This document shows positions 42,314 through 51,174 of a stretch of 64,000 nucleotides of DNA, in pieces. A program made the translations under genes and the position numbers. Source of the stretch: an uncultured Lachnospiraceae bacterium (GTDB taxonomy: Bacteria > Bacillota > Clostridia > Lachnospirales > Lachnospiraceae). The stretch spans positions 1 to 64,000 of the forward strand of contig CAJTPM010000007.1 in assembly GCA_910578085.1 (NCBI GenBank), written 5' to 3'. Each line of letters starts with the position of its first letter. Position 1 is the first letter of the stretch. Under the pieces are notes generated by a model. It worked only from the letters and a program-made list of their open reading frames with translations, did not search any database and had not been told where the DNA came from.

Positions 42314-43564
42314 ATGAACAGTGAAATCAGAGACTTGAGTTTGGCCGAATCCGGCGAGAGAAAGATCGAGTGGGTGAAGCGCAACTGCGATCTGCTACGG
42401 ACTCTGGAGAAGGAATTTTCCGAGACAAAGCCCTTCGCGGGGAAAAAGATTGCCCTCTCCGTGCATCTGGAGGCGAAGACAGCTTACCTGTGCAAAGTGT
42501 TAAAAGCAGGAGGTGCGGAGATGTATGTGACAGGTTCAAACCCGCTTTCCACACAGGACGATGTGGCGGCTGCACTGGTGAAGGACGGACTGGAGGTTCA
42601 TGCCTGGTATGACTGCACACCGGAGGAATATGAGATGCATATCCGTCATGTGCTGGAGGCAGGCCCCAATATCATCATCGACGACGGCGGGGATCTCGTC
42701 AACATGGTACATACAAAAATGCCGGAACTGATTCCGGCGATCATAGGCGGCTGTGAGGAGACCACCACAGGCATCATCCGTCTGGAGGCAATGAACAATG
42801 CCGGGGAGTTGAAGTTCCCGATGGTCAGAGTAAACAATGCGGACTGCAAGCATTTCTTTGATAACCGCTACGGCACAGGACAGTCCGTATGGGACGGCAT
42901 CAACCGTACCACCAACCTGATCGTGGCCGGAAAGATCGTGGTGGTTGCAGGTTACGGCTGGTGCGGAAAGGGAACTGCCATGAGAGCGAAAGGACTCGGG
43001 GCACGGGTGATCGTGACCGAGATCGATCCGATCAAGGCCATCGAAGCGGTGATGGATGGGTTTGATGTGATGCCCATGAAGGAGGCGGCTAAAATCGGCG
43101 ATTTCTTTGTGACGGTTACCGGCTGCGACAAGGTGATCGATGAAGAGGATTTTGCGGTAATGAAGGACGGCGCGATCCTTTGCAATGCAGGGCATTTTGA
43201 CTGTGAGATCGACATGGCCAGACTTCGGGAAATCGCGCTGGAGACCAGAGAGCAGAGAAAGAACATTATGGGTTATAAGTTGCCCACTGGACAGTGGATC
43301 TTCGTGCTGGCGGAAGGGCGGTTAGTCAATCTGGCAGCAGGGGACGGACATCCCGCAGAGATCATGGACATGAGTTTTGCCATTCAGGCGCTCTCCGCAA
43401 AATATCTGGTGGAACATGGCAGTGAACTTACGGAGAAGCTGATCGATGTGCCCCGTGAGGTGGATATCGATGTGGCGAAGAGAAAACTGAAATTCCTTGG
43501 GAAAGAGATCGATGTGCTTACACCGGAACAGGAGAAATATCTGAACAGTTATACGCTGGGATAA
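42314..43564 (+). CDS. ahcY: Adenosylhomocysteinase family protein (archaeal type; possible S-inosylhomocysteine hydrolase)
   Basis: This NAD-dependent SAH hydrolase family member has 416 residues. The substrate lysine, Asp and Asn are kept in NNADCKHFFDNRYGTGQS near 175-192. The NAD fold is GYGWCGKGTAMRAKGLGA near 215, and AGHFDCEIDM and HPAEIMDMSFAIQALS follow. It differs from the bacterial/eukaryotic type: the adenine-contacting HxTxQ/ETA motif is replaced by HLEAKTA. That form is seen in the archaeal/Thermotoga group, whose Methanocaldococcus member hydrolyses S-inosylhomocysteine. The adjacent deaminase would make that substrate. The shorter C-terminus also fits. Product is homocysteine plus adenosine or inosine. 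Confidence 0.93.
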   Translation: MNSEIRDLSLAESGERKIEWVKRNCDLLRTLEKEFSETKPFAGKKIALSVHLEAKTAYLCKVLKAGGAEMYVTGSNPLSTQDDVAAALVKDGLEVHAWYDCTPEEYEMHIRHVLEAGPNIIIDDGGDLVNMVHTKMPELIPAIIGGCEETTTGIIRLEAMNNAGELKFPMVRVNNADCKHFFDNRYGTGQSVWDGINRTTNLIVAGKIVVVAGYGWCGKGTAMRAKGLGARVIVTEIDPIKAIEAVMDGFDVMPMKEAAKIGDFFVTVTGCDKVIDEEDFAVMKDGAILCNAGHFDCEIDMARLREIALETREQRKNIMGYKLPTGQWIFVLAEGRLVNLAAGDGHPAEIMDMSFAIQALSAKYLVEHGSELTEKLIDVPREVDIDVAKRKLKFLGKEIDVLTPEQEKYLNSYTLG

Positions 43565-43580
43565 AAGCGTGAATCAGGAT

Positions 43581-43627
43581 AGCCAGCTTCGTTTACCTGT
43601 GTTTCCTGCGGGCAGGCTAAGCTGGCT
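43581..43627. terminator. Hairpin between convergent ahcY and mtnN
   Basis: AGCCAGCTT (43581-43589) and AAGCTGGCT (43619-43627) are perfect arms with an inner CCTGCGGGCAGG fold. No T run follows, so it is a weak terminator candidate. Confidence 0.4.
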
Positions 43628-43637
43628 GGTGACAGGT

Positions 43638-44369
43638 TTACCCTGCATGTGTTGGGCTTAACGCAGGTTCAAAATTTCTGAGAAATTCCGCAGTCATCTT
43701 TGCGCAGTGCTCCGCAGCCTGTTTTTCGAAAGTCGGGAAATCCATTACACCTGCGGAATCGTCCGCCTTATCGGAGATGGCACGGATGATGACAAAGGGC
43801 AGGTTATTTAAATAAGCGACCTGTGCAACGGCGGCGCCTTCCATCTCCGCACAGTCTCCATGAAAAACAGAGACAAGCCGGTCTTTTGTTGCCCGGTTTG
43901 AGATAAACTGGTCGCCGGTTACGACGAGCCCTGTGAGCACATGGATATCAGGATTTGCTTTTTTGCAGGCGGTTACGGCGGCTTCGATCATTGCCCGATC
44001 AGCAGGAAAGGCGAGAACGTCAATATCTGGAATCTGACCGGGAGCAAAACCGAGGGGGGAAGAATCCATATCATGCTGCAGCGCTTTTTCAGAGATCAGG
44101 ATATCGCCGATACCCAGCTTCGGATTTAAAGAACCGGCTACGCCGGTATTGATAATATGGGTTACCTCAAAGAGATCCACCAGGATCTGTGCGCATATAC
44201 CGGCGTTTACCTTGCCGTATCCGCACTGGACTACGACGACGGATTTTCCGTACAATATGCCGTCATAGAAATTCATCCCGGCTTTTTTAATAATCACATT
44301 CATCTCCATGAGATCTTTCAGGGAGGCCACTTCCGATGCCATGGCTCCAATAATTCCGATCTTTGTCAT
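43638..44369 (-). CDS. mtnN: 5'-methylthioadenosine/S-adenosylhomocysteine nucleosidase
   Basis: This 243-residue Pfs/MtnN protein cleaves adenine from MTA, SAH and 5'-deoxyadenosine. It shows IGIIGAMASEVASLKDLM at the start, the purine-binding VVQCGYGKVNAGICAQIL near 50, NTGVAGSLNPKLGIGDILIS near 78, EMEGAAVAQVAYLNNLPFVIIR (split here at AVAQVA) near 182-203 and the catalytic Asp in AISDKADDSA. The ATG with GGAGGTTTTACT upstream is the start. It converges with ahcY. Having nucleosidase, deaminase and hydrolase together is redundant. Confidence 0.95.
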   Translation of the reverse strand: MTKIGIIGAMASEVASLKDLMEMNVIIKKAGMNFYDGILYGKSVVVVQCGYGKVNAGICAQILVDLFEVTHIINTGVAGSLNPKLGIGDILISEKALQHDMDSSPLGFAPGQIPDIDVLAFPADRAMIEAAVTACKKANPDIHVLTGLVVTGDQFISNRATKDRLVSVFHGDCAEMEGAAVAQVAYLNNLPFVIIRAISDKADDSAGVMDFPTFEKQAAEHCAKMTAEFLRNFEPALSPTHAG

Positions 44370-44699
44370 AGTAAAACCTCCTGTTTTGTTTCGGACAGGC
44401 GAAACGCCTTCCGTAAATTGTAAAGGGTGCGGCCTGCTGTGTTCTGCCTTGAAAAAGGATCTTCGGCGGACCGCTTCTGATAAAACAGTAGCGAAAGAGC
44501 AAAGAAAAGTCAAGGACGTTTTTCAAAGAACAATAAAGGATGAAACGGTTACCAAAAAAATGACAACAGGATAAAAATGACTTGTAAGATTCGCGAATAA
44601 GATTTAGAATAGAATGCAGAAGGATGTACAACAACAGTGCGGGCAGAAGGAGAAAAGTGCTGTTCCGATTGCTGTTTGTTTATATGGAGGGAAAAGAGT
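44370..44699 (+). promoter_or_regulatory. Divergent region with promoter of the FGGY kinase gene
   Basis: TTGTAA (44582-44587) and TAGAAT (44605-44610) have a 17-bp spacer and lie 90 bp before the kinase start. The remainder has no supported gene; mtnN promoter elements presumably lie near 44400-44450. Confidence 0.45.
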
Positions 44700-46298
44700 A
44701 TGGGTAATGCAAAAGAACTGATTGAAAACGGAAAAGCGGTACTGGGTATCGAGTTTGGTTCCACGAGGATCAAGGCGGTGCTTGTGAATGAGAAAAACCA
44801 ACCGATCGCATCGGGGGGCCATGATTGGGAAAACCAGCTTGTGGACGGGATCTGGACGTATTCTCTGGATGCGATCTGGGCAGGGGTACAGGATTGCTAC
44901 CGGAGTCTTGTGGAAGATGTGAAGAAACAATATGGCGTGGCAGCAAACAATTTTGCAGCTATCGGCTTTTCCGGCATGATGCACGGGTATATGCCTTTTG
45001 ACAAAGAGGACAATCTGCTGGTGCCGTTTCGGACATGGAGAAATACGATCACAGGGCAGGCCAGCGAGGAACTCAGCGAACTGTTCGGCTTTCATATTCC
45101 TCAGAGGTGGAGTATCGCCCACCTGTATCAGGCGATCTTAAATGCTGAGGAGCATGTCAGGAATGTGGCGTTCTTTACCACGCTGGCCGGGTATATCCAC
45201 TGGAAACTGACCGGTGAAAAAGTGCTTGGCGTGGGCGAAGCTTCCGGTATGTTCCCCATCGATATTGCTACAAAGCAGTTCAATAAAAATATGATCGCAC
45301 AGTTTGAAGCGCTGGTGGAGCCGAAAAGCTTCAGCTGGAAACTGAAAGACATTCTGCCGGATGTGCTGGTAGCGGGAGAAAAAGCGGGCGTGCTGACGGA
45401 GGAAGGCGCGAAACTTCTCGATCCCACAGGGGCGCTGCAGGCGGGGATTCCGATGTGTCCGCCGGAAGGTGATGCAGGAACCGGCATGGCGGCTACGAAC
45501 AGCGTGGCAAGACGCACCGGCAATGTATCTGCGGGAACATCCATCTTTGGTATGGCGGTGCTGGAGAATGATCTGTCCAAACCCTATGAAGAACTGGATA
45601 TCGTGACGACGCCGGGCGGCGATGCGGTGGCGATGGTGCACTGTAACAACTGCTCTTCCGATCTGAACGCGTGGGTAGGTATTTTTAAAGAATTTACAGA
45701 GAGCTACGGCGCAGAAGTGGATATGGGAAAACTATTCGGCGTACTGTTTAACAAATCTCTGGAAGGAGATAAGGACTGCGGCGATGTGCTTGCCTACAAC
45801 TATTATTCCGGGGAGCATATCACTGGTTTTGATGAGGGAAGGCCGCTTCTTGTGAGGAAACCTGACAGTAAATTTAATCTGGCGAACTTTATGCGGGCAA
45901 ACCTCTATACGACCATGGGCGCATTGAAGACCGGCTTTGATATTCTGACAAAACAGGAGAATGTGGCGCTTGATAAGTTACAGGGGCATGGTGGCCTGTT
46001 CAAGACAAAGGACGTAGCGCAGAGCTATCTGGCGGCGGCGACGAACACGCCGGTATCTGTTATGGCGACAGCGGGAGAGGGCGGCGCCTGGGGCATGGCG
46101 CTGTTGGCAGCCTACATGATAAACAAAGAGGAAGGCGAAGACCTGGGTACATATCTGGAACATAAAGTGTTCGGGGATGCAGAGGCTTCTGTTCTGGATC
46201 CGGATCCTGCGGATGTGGAAGGTTTTGAGAAATTTATGGAACGCTACGGCGCAGGCCTTGCGATTGAGCGCGCGGCGGTGGAATACATGAGGAACTGA
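44700..46298 (+). CDS. FGGY-family carbohydrate kinase, L-ribulokinase-like
   Basis: This 532-residue FGGY kinase begins with VLGIEFGSTRIKAVLV. It has a GFSGMMHGYMPFD block near 96 (GQMHG-like, as in xylulokinase), FRTWRNTITGQASEEL near 120, WSIAHLYQAILNAEEHV, PPEGDAGTGMAATNSVA and AMVHCNNCSSDLNAWV. The whole follows the long kinase used in place of AraB for L-ribulose in Bacteroides. The substrate is therefore L-ribulose or D-xylulose. No araA or araD is visible, so the assignment rests on similarity. The ATG follows GGAGGGAAAAGAGT. Confidence 0.8.
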   Translation: MGNAKELIENGKAVLGIEFGSTRIKAVLVNEKNQPIASGGHDWENQLVDGIWTYSLDAIWAGVQDCYRSLVEDVKKQYGVAANNFAAIGFSGMMHGYMPFDKEDNLLVPFRTWRNTITGQASEELSELFGFHIPQRWSIAHLYQAILNAEEHVRNVAFFTTLAGYIHWKLTGEKVLGVGEASGMFPIDIATKQFNKNMIAQFEALVEPKSFSWKLKDILPDVLVAGEKAGVLTEEGAKLLDPTGALQAGIPMCPPEGDAGTGMAATNSVARRTGNVSAGTSIFGMAVLENDLSKPYEELDIVTTPGGDAVAMVHCNNCSSDLNAWVGIFKEFTESYGAEVDMGKLFGVLFNKSLEGDKDCGDVLAYNYYSGEHITGFDEGRPLLVRKPDSKFNLANFMRANLYTTMGALKTGFDILTKQENVALDKLQGHGGLFKTKDVAQSYLAAATNTPVSVMATAGEGGAWGMALLAAYMINKEEGEDLGTYLEHKVFGDAEASVLDPDPADVEGFEKFMERYGAGLAIERAAVEYMRN

Positions 46299-46403
46299 TA
46301 TCCGTGCAGACAAGGCTGCACTGCGGTAAGTAAAATAGCGGGCAGGGCTCGCATTGCGAGTTTTGCTTTGCAGCCAGGAAAACCCTGAAATAATGGAAAG
46401 AAT

Positions 46404-46463
46404 CACAGTTATTGTTGCAGATTTGAGTTTATTGCAGAAATTGCAGCGATAACTGTGGTTTTT
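46404..46463 (+). terminator. Terminator of the FGGY kinase gene
   Basis: CACAGTTATTGTTGCA (46404-46419) pairs with TGCAGCGATAACTGTG (46442-46457), a 16-bp stem using two G-U pairs, then GTTTTTG. Confidence 0.85.
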
Positions 46464-46580
46464 GTTTCAGGATACAAATGGCCGGGCGGAGTATTGACAA
46501 AGGACAAAAACAAAGCATACTGACCAGCGTTTGTGCAATTCTCCCAAATTTACCCTCTGATTTTGATGAGTAATTTCAGT

Positions 46581-46627
46581 CTACTAAATCTTGACAATAA
46601 GAAAAACGATGATACAATATATAGTAG
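46581..46627 (+). promoter_or_regulatory. Tandem NrdR boxes overlapping the nrdD promoter
   Basis: Box 1 (46581-46596) has core CTAAATCTTG, matching every invariant position of CwAtATaTwG. Box 2 (46612-46627) has core CAATATATAG, a 10/10 match. The cores start 31 bp apart, the spacing NrdR requires. TTGACA (46591-46596) and TACAAT (46613-46618) form the promoter, so a bound NrdR tetramer would cover both promoter elements. NrdR represses ribonucleotide reductase genes when dATP is high. Confidence 0.85.
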
Positions 46628-46727
46628 ACGCCTCAAAAATGGGAAAAAGGCGCCACAAACAAGGGGAATCCTGCAGGAAGGCCCGCCACAGGATTTTAAG
46701 GATAAGCAGGGCGGAAAAGGAAAGCAT
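46628..46727 (+). other. nrdD leader
   Basis: The 100-nt transcribed leader has no gene and no marked hairpin. GGAAAGCAT precedes the ATG of nrdD. An open frame continues upstream but does not resemble the protein family. Confidence 0.4.
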
Positions 46728-48929
46728 ATGAAGATTATCAAGAGAAGCGGCCAGGAAGTAGCCTATGATATTTCCAAGATCATTGCGGCGGTCAGAAAGG
46801 CAAACAACAGCGTGGTGGATGCCGAGAAAATGACCGACAGGCAGATAGATGTGATCGCAGACAATATGATCCGTGAGTGTGAGAAAGTGAATCGCTCTCT
46901 TTCGGTGGAAGAAATTCAGGATATGGTAGAGAATGAGATCATGAACCAGCGCGCATTTGCGGTGGCGAGAAGTTATATCACCTATCGTTACAAGAGAGCG
47001 CTCGTCAGAAAAGCGAACTCCACCGATGAACAGATCTTAAGCCTGCTCGAGTGCAGCAACGAAGAAGTAAAACAGGAAAACTCCAATAAGAATCCCACGG
47101 TGAACAGCGTACAGCGGGATTATATGGCGGGGGAAGTCAGCAAAGATATTACAAAAAGATTTCTGTTGCCGGCAGATATTGTGGAAGCCCATGAAAAGGG
47201 TATTATCCATTTCCATGACGCGGACTATTTTGCACAGCATATGCACAATTGCTGTCTTGTCAATCTGGAGGACATGCTGCAGAACAGCACGGTCATCAGC
47301 GAGACGATGATCGACAAACCGAAGAGTTTTTCCACGGCCTGCAATATCGCCACACAGGCCATTGCGCAGATCGCCAGCTCTCAGTATGGCGGACAGAGTA
47401 TTTCCCTGTCCCACCTTGCGCCTTTTGTGCAGGTGAGCCGTGAAAAACTGCGGAAGCAGGTGCGGTTGGAGTTTGACCGGGCGGATCTCCCGATGGATGA
47501 GGAGAGAATCAACCAGATCGCTGAGATGCGCGTCAAGGAGGAGATCAACCGCGGTGTGCAGATGATTCAGTACCAGGTGATCACCCTGATGACTACCAAC
47601 GGACAGGCGCCGTTTATCACAGTATTCATGTATCTGGACGAAGTGCCGGAAGGACAGACGAGAGACGACCTTGCGGCGATCATTGAGGAGATGCTAAACC
47701 AGCGGATCAAGGGTGTGAAGAACGAGAAGGGCGTGTTTATTACGCCTGCGTTCCCGAAACTGATCTATGTGCTGGAAGAAGACAATATTCATGAGGACAG
47801 CAAGTACTGGTATCTGACAAAGCTGGCCGCAAAATGTACGGCCAAGAGAATGGTACCGGATTATATTTCCGAGAAAGTGATGTTGGAATTAAAGGGCGAT
47901 GTGTATGTCTGCATGGGTTGCAGAAGCTTTCTGACACCGGACAGATTTACGGATAAAAGTATTGGAAATCTGGCAAATGCGGGAAATTACGATCCGGGAA
48001 AACACAAATATTACGGCAGATTCAATCAGGGCGTGGTTACCCTCAATCTGGTGGATGTGGCCTGCACTTCCGGTGGAGACAAGGAAAAATTCTGGAATAT
48101 TTTAGAGGAGAGGCTGCAGCTGTGCCACAAGGCATTGGTGTGCAGGCATGAGCGGCTGAAAGGAACGCCTTCCGACGTGGCGCCGATTTTGTGGCAGAAC
48201 GGAGCGCTTGCAAGACTGAAGAAGGGAGAGACGATTGATAAGCTGTTGTATGACGGTTATTCCACGATCTCCCTAGGGTATGCGGGGCTCTGCGAGTGTA
48301 CGCGCTATATGACCGGGAGATCCCACACGGATCCAACGGCCACACACTTTGCACTGGAAGTGATGGAGCGGTTAAACGCGGCATGTAAAAAATGGAAAGA
48401 GGAATCTAATATTGATTTCAGTCTGTACGGAACGCCGCTTGAGTCCACCACCTATAAGTTCGCGAAATGTCTGCAAAAGCGTTTTGGGATGATCACCGGG
48501 GTGACAGATAAAAATTATATCACAAACAGTTATCATGTGCATGTGACGGAGGAGATCAACGCCTTTGAAAAACTGAAATTTGAGGCGCAGTTCCAGGCGC
48601 TTTCTCCGGGCGGGGCGATTAGCTATGTAGAAGTACCCAATATGCAGAATAATCTGGATGCAGTGCTGACCGTGATGCAGTATATCTATGAGAATATTAT
48701 GTATGCGGAGTTAAATACGAAGAGCGATTACTGCCAGAAGTGCGGTTATACCGGCGAGATTCAGATCGTTACGGATAAGCACGGAAAGCTTGTTTGGGAG
48801 TGTCCGAACTGCGGGAATCACGATCAGGATAAGATGAACGTGGCGAGAAGGACTTGCGGGTATATTGGGACACAGTTCTGGAATCAGGGGAGGACGCAGG
48901 AGATCAAGGAGAGGGTGCTTCATCTTTAA
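46728..48929 (+). CDS. nrdD: Anaerobic (class III) ribonucleoside-triphosphate reductase
   Basis: NrdD reduces ribonucleotides using a glycyl radical made by NrdG. The N-terminal ATP-cone (residues 1-90) begins IKRSGQEVAYDISKI and provides dATP control. The catalytic core has FHDADYFAQHMHNCCLVNL with the active-site Cys. The C-terminus carries a four-Cys zinc site, CQKCGYTGE and CPNCGNH, then the glycyl-radical loop RRTCGYIGTQFWNQGR. At 733 residues it is full length. Tandem NrdR boxes cover its promoter. nrdG follows after 220 bp with a terminator-like hairpin between. Confidence 0.98.
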   Translation: MKIIKRSGQEVAYDISKIIAAVRKANNSVVDAEKMTDRQIDVIADNMIRECEKVNRSLSVEEIQDMVENEIMNQRAFAVARSYITYRYKRALVRKANSTDEQILSLLECSNEEVKQENSNKNPTVNSVQRDYMAGEVSKDITKRFLLPADIVEAHEKGIIHFHDADYFAQHMHNCCLVNLEDMLQNSTVISETMIDKPKSFSTACNIATQAIAQIASSQYGGQSISLSHLAPFVQVSREKLRKQVRLEFDRADLPMDEERINQIAEMRVKEEINRGVQMIQYQVITLMTTNGQAPFITVFMYLDEVPEGQTRDDLAAIIEEMLNQRIKGVKNEKGVFITPAFPKLIYVLEEDNIHEDSKYWYLTKLAAKCTAKRMVPDYISEKVMLELKGDVYVCMGCRSFLTPDRFTDKSIGNLANAGNYDPGKHKYYGRFNQGVVTLNLVDVACTSGGDKEKFWNILEERLQLCHKALVCRHERLKGTPSDVAPILWQNGALARLKKGETIDKLLYDGYSTISLGYAGLCECTRYMTGRSHTDPTATHFALEVMERLNAACKKWKEESNIDFSLYGTPLESTTYKFAKCLQKRFGMITGVTDKNYITNSYHVHVTEEINAFEKLKFEAQFQALSPGGAISYVEVPNMQNNLDAVLTVMQYIYENIMYAELNTKSDYCQKCGYTGEIQIVTDKHGKLVWECPNCGNHDQDKMNVARRTCGYIGTQFWNQGRTQEIKERVLHL

Positions 48930-48951
48930 GTCGTGTGTTGGTTAAGAGGGC

Positions 48952-48993
48952 GCGCAGAGCGGGCGTATATCCCAACATCGCCCCGCTCTGCGC
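48952..48993 (+). repeat. Strong hairpin downstream of nrdD
   Basis: GCGCAGAGCGGG (48952-48963) and CCCGCTCTGCGC (48982-48993) make a perfect 12-bp stem with an 18-nt loop. It has no T run and stands 22 nt after the nrdD stop, so it may stabilise the nrdD transcript end. Confidence 0.5.
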
Positions 48994-49076
48994 TGGGTAT
49001 CGCAACAATGACAGATTTAAAGATGAAGGTAAATAATAAAATTATGCTTCGCAGGAAGTTTGGTGATCTGAATTTA

Positions 49077-49111
49077 AAACGTGAGAAACTGGTGTTTTCC
49101 CACGTTTTTTT
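49077..49111 (+). terminator. Terminator-like hairpin between nrdD and nrdG
   Basis: AAAACGTGAGAAA pairs with TTTTCCCACGTTTT with one mismatch, followed by a T run. It would lower readthrough from nrdD into nrdG, in keeping with the smaller need for the activase. Confidence 0.7.
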
Positions 49112-49149
49112 AGAATTGAAAGCAGAGTAAAAGATTGGAGGGATGCGGG

Positions 49150-49677
49150 ATGCATTATGCAGAAATTAAGACGTGCGATATTGCGAATGGGCCGGGGATC
49201 AGGGTTACTTTGTTTGTGAGCGGATGTACGCACAGGTGCCAGAACTGTTTTAATGAAGAGACTTGGGATTTTCAGTATGGAAAGCCGTTTACGGAGGAGA
49301 CGGAAAATGCGTTGATTGATGCTCTGCGTCCTGCCTATATCAGAGGGCTGACACTGCTGGGCGGGGAGCCTTTGGAGCATACCAATCAGCGGGGGCTTTT
49401 GCCGTTTATCAGGCGGGTGAAAAAGGAACTGCCGGGGAAGGATATCTGGTGTTATACGGGGTATACCTTTGAGACCGATGTGTTGGGAAAGATGTGCGCG
49501 GGGTGGGAGGAGACGGAGGAGCTGCTGTCTTACTTTGATGTGCTGGTGGATGGAGAGTTTGTGCAGGAAAAGAAGGACCTGGGGCTTCGGTTCCGGGGAT
49601 CCTCGAATCAGAGGCTGATACAGGTATCGGAATCCCTGAGAGAAGGGAACGTTGTGCTGTGGGATGATGGAGAGTAG
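49150..49677 (+). CDS. nrdG: Anaerobic ribonucleotide reductase activating protein
   Basis: NrdG is a radical-SAM activase that forms the glycyl radical on NrdD. The cluster motif CTHRCQNC lies near residues 26-33 after NGPGIRVTLFVSGC, and TLLGGEPLEH near 76 is typical. The 175-residue length is normal. The ATG at 49150 has GGAGG eight bases upstream; an in-frame TTG at 49135 overlaps that ribosome site and is rejected. Confidence 0.96.
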   Translation: MHYAEIKTCDIANGPGIRVTLFVSGCTHRCQNCFNEETWDFQYGKPFTEETENALIDALRPAYIRGLTLLGGEPLEHTNQRGLLPFIRRVKKELPGKDIWCYTGYTFETDVLGKMCAGWEETEELLSYFDVLVDGEFVQEKKDLGLRFRGSSNQRLIQVSESLREGNVVLWDDGE

Positions 49678-49818
49678 GAAGGGATTTTGATTTATGCGGA
49701 CGCCGGTCAGGCGAGATTGTCCTGTCGTTATGCAGCTTAAGAAGCAAGATGGGTAATTTCTCACTGGCTGTAAGGAACATTAACCATAAGTATATTGTAG
49801 CAGGAAAGGAAAAATATT

Positions 49819-50994
49819 ATGGAAAATTTTACGTTTTATGCACCGACGTATTTTGTTTTTGGGAAAGAGACAGAGAAGGAAACAGGAAAGTATGTGAGAC
49901 GGTTTGGCGGGACGAAGGTGATGATCCATTATGGCGGTGGTTCGGTGGTGCGGTCGGGACTGCTTGACCGGGTGAAGAGATCATTGGAGGAAGAAGAGAT
50001 CGGGTATGTGGAGCTGGGCGGGGTAAAACCGAATCCCAGAAGCGGTCTTGTCTATGAAGGGATCGAGCTTTGCAGAAAAGAAAAGGTAGATTTTATTCTG
50101 GCAGTGGGCGGCGGAAGTACGATTGATTCCGCGAAGGCGATTGCGGCAGGTGTGGTTTATGATGGGGATTTCTGGGATTATTATCAGGGAAAGACTGTGG
50201 ATAAAGCGCTGCCCATAGGGACTGTACTGACGATTGCGGCGGCGGGGAGCGAAGGATCTCCGGATTCTGTGATCACCTGTGAGGATGGGATGTATAAGAG
50301 GGGTGCGTCAGGAGAAGCATTCCGCCCTAAATTTACCATACTGAACCCGGCTTTAACACAGACGCTGCCTGCGTATCAGACGGCGTGTGGTATTACTGAT
50401 ATTATGGCTCATCTGTATGAGCGCTATCTGACGAACACAAAAGAGGTAGAGGTGACGGATCGGATGATAGAAGCACTGTTACTCACTATGATCCATGAAG
50501 GGCCGAGAGTGATAGAGGATCCGGATAACTATGAAGCCCGGGCAAATATTATGTGGGCGGGTATGATGGCGCACAATAATTCCTGCGGCGTCGGCAGAAA
50601 TCAGGACTGGACCAGCCATGATATTGAACATGAACTGTCAGCGCTCTATGACTGTGCCCATGGCGCCGGTCTGGCGGTGGTAATGCCTGCAGTTTTCACC
50701 TACAACAGGAATCATGATGTGATGCGCTTTGCGCAGGCTGCTGTCCGCGTGTGGGGCTGTCAGATGGATTTTGATCATCCGGAGAAAACGGCGGAGGCGG
50801 GAATCGAGGCATTGCGTAATTTCCTGAGTTCCATCGGAATGCCGAAAAATTTTGAGGAATTGGGTGCAGGGGAAGAGGATATTGAAAAAATGGCGCATTC
50901 TGCCTGCTTCGGAGACGTGAGGAAGGGAACCCTTGGCGGTTTTGTAGAGTTACATCAGAAAGATGTAGAAAATATTTATCGATTGATGCTATAA
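49819..50994 (+). CDS. Iron-containing alcohol dehydrogenase (butanol dehydrogenase-like)
   Basis: This 391-residue group III (Fe-type) alcohol dehydrogenase is close to BdhA/YqhD/YugJ proteins. The NAD(P)-binding segments are YGGGSVVRSGLLDRV near 37 and VGGGSTIDSAKAIAAG near 96. Metal ligands lie in GITDIMAHLYERY near 193 and in SHDIEHELSALYDCAHGAGLAVVM near 260-283, which includes two His. It likely reduces aldehydes to alcohols with NAD(P)H. It is the last chromosomal gene before the prophage. A terminator follows at 51035. Confidence 0.92.
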   Translation: MENFTFYAPTYFVFGKETEKETGKYVRRFGGTKVMIHYGGGSVVRSGLLDRVKRSLEEEEIGYVELGGVKPNPRSGLVYEGIELCRKEKVDFILAVGGGSTIDSAKAIAAGVVYDGDFWDYYQGKTVDKALPIGTVLTIAAAGSEGSPDSVITCEDGMYKRGASGEAFRPKFTILNPALTQTLPAYQTACGITDIMAHLYERYLTNTKEVEVTDRMIEALLLTMIHEGPRVIEDPDNYEARANIMWAGMMAHNNSCGVGRNQDWTSHDIEHELSALYDCAHGAGLAVVMPAVFTYNRNHDVMRFAQAAVRVWGCQMDFDHPEKTAEAGIEALRNFLSSIGMPKNFEELGAGEEDIEKMAHSACFGDVRKGTLGGFVELHQKDVENIYRLML

Positions 50995-51034
50995 AAGATA
51001 TTACTGTAAAACTCCGTAAAAAAGGGTTCATTGT

Positions 51035-51081
51035 AAAATAAGATGCGACAAGGGAAATATACTCTAAAGCATCTTATTTTT
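51035..51081 (+). terminator. Terminator after the alcohol dehydrogenase
   Basis: AAAATAAGATGC (51035-51046) pairs perfectly with GCATCTTATTTT (51069-51080) and a further T follows. Confidence 0.75.
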
Positions 51082-51094
51082 AACAGAAAATAAG

Positions 51095-51141
51095 AGAGTG
51101 CTACAAGAGAATTAAAAAACTCTTGTGGGCACTCTTTTTTT
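51095..51141 (+). terminator. Second terminator-like hairpin at the prophage edge
   Basis: AGAGTGC (51095-51101) with GCACTCT (51129-51135) and inner CAAGAG / CTCTTG form one stem with a small bulge, followed by TTTTTTT. It lies between the last chromosomal gene and the first phage gene and may mark or shield the junction. Confidence 0.7.
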
Positions 51142-51174
51142 ATTTCACCAAAAGCAGAAAGGAGATAAAGGGGC

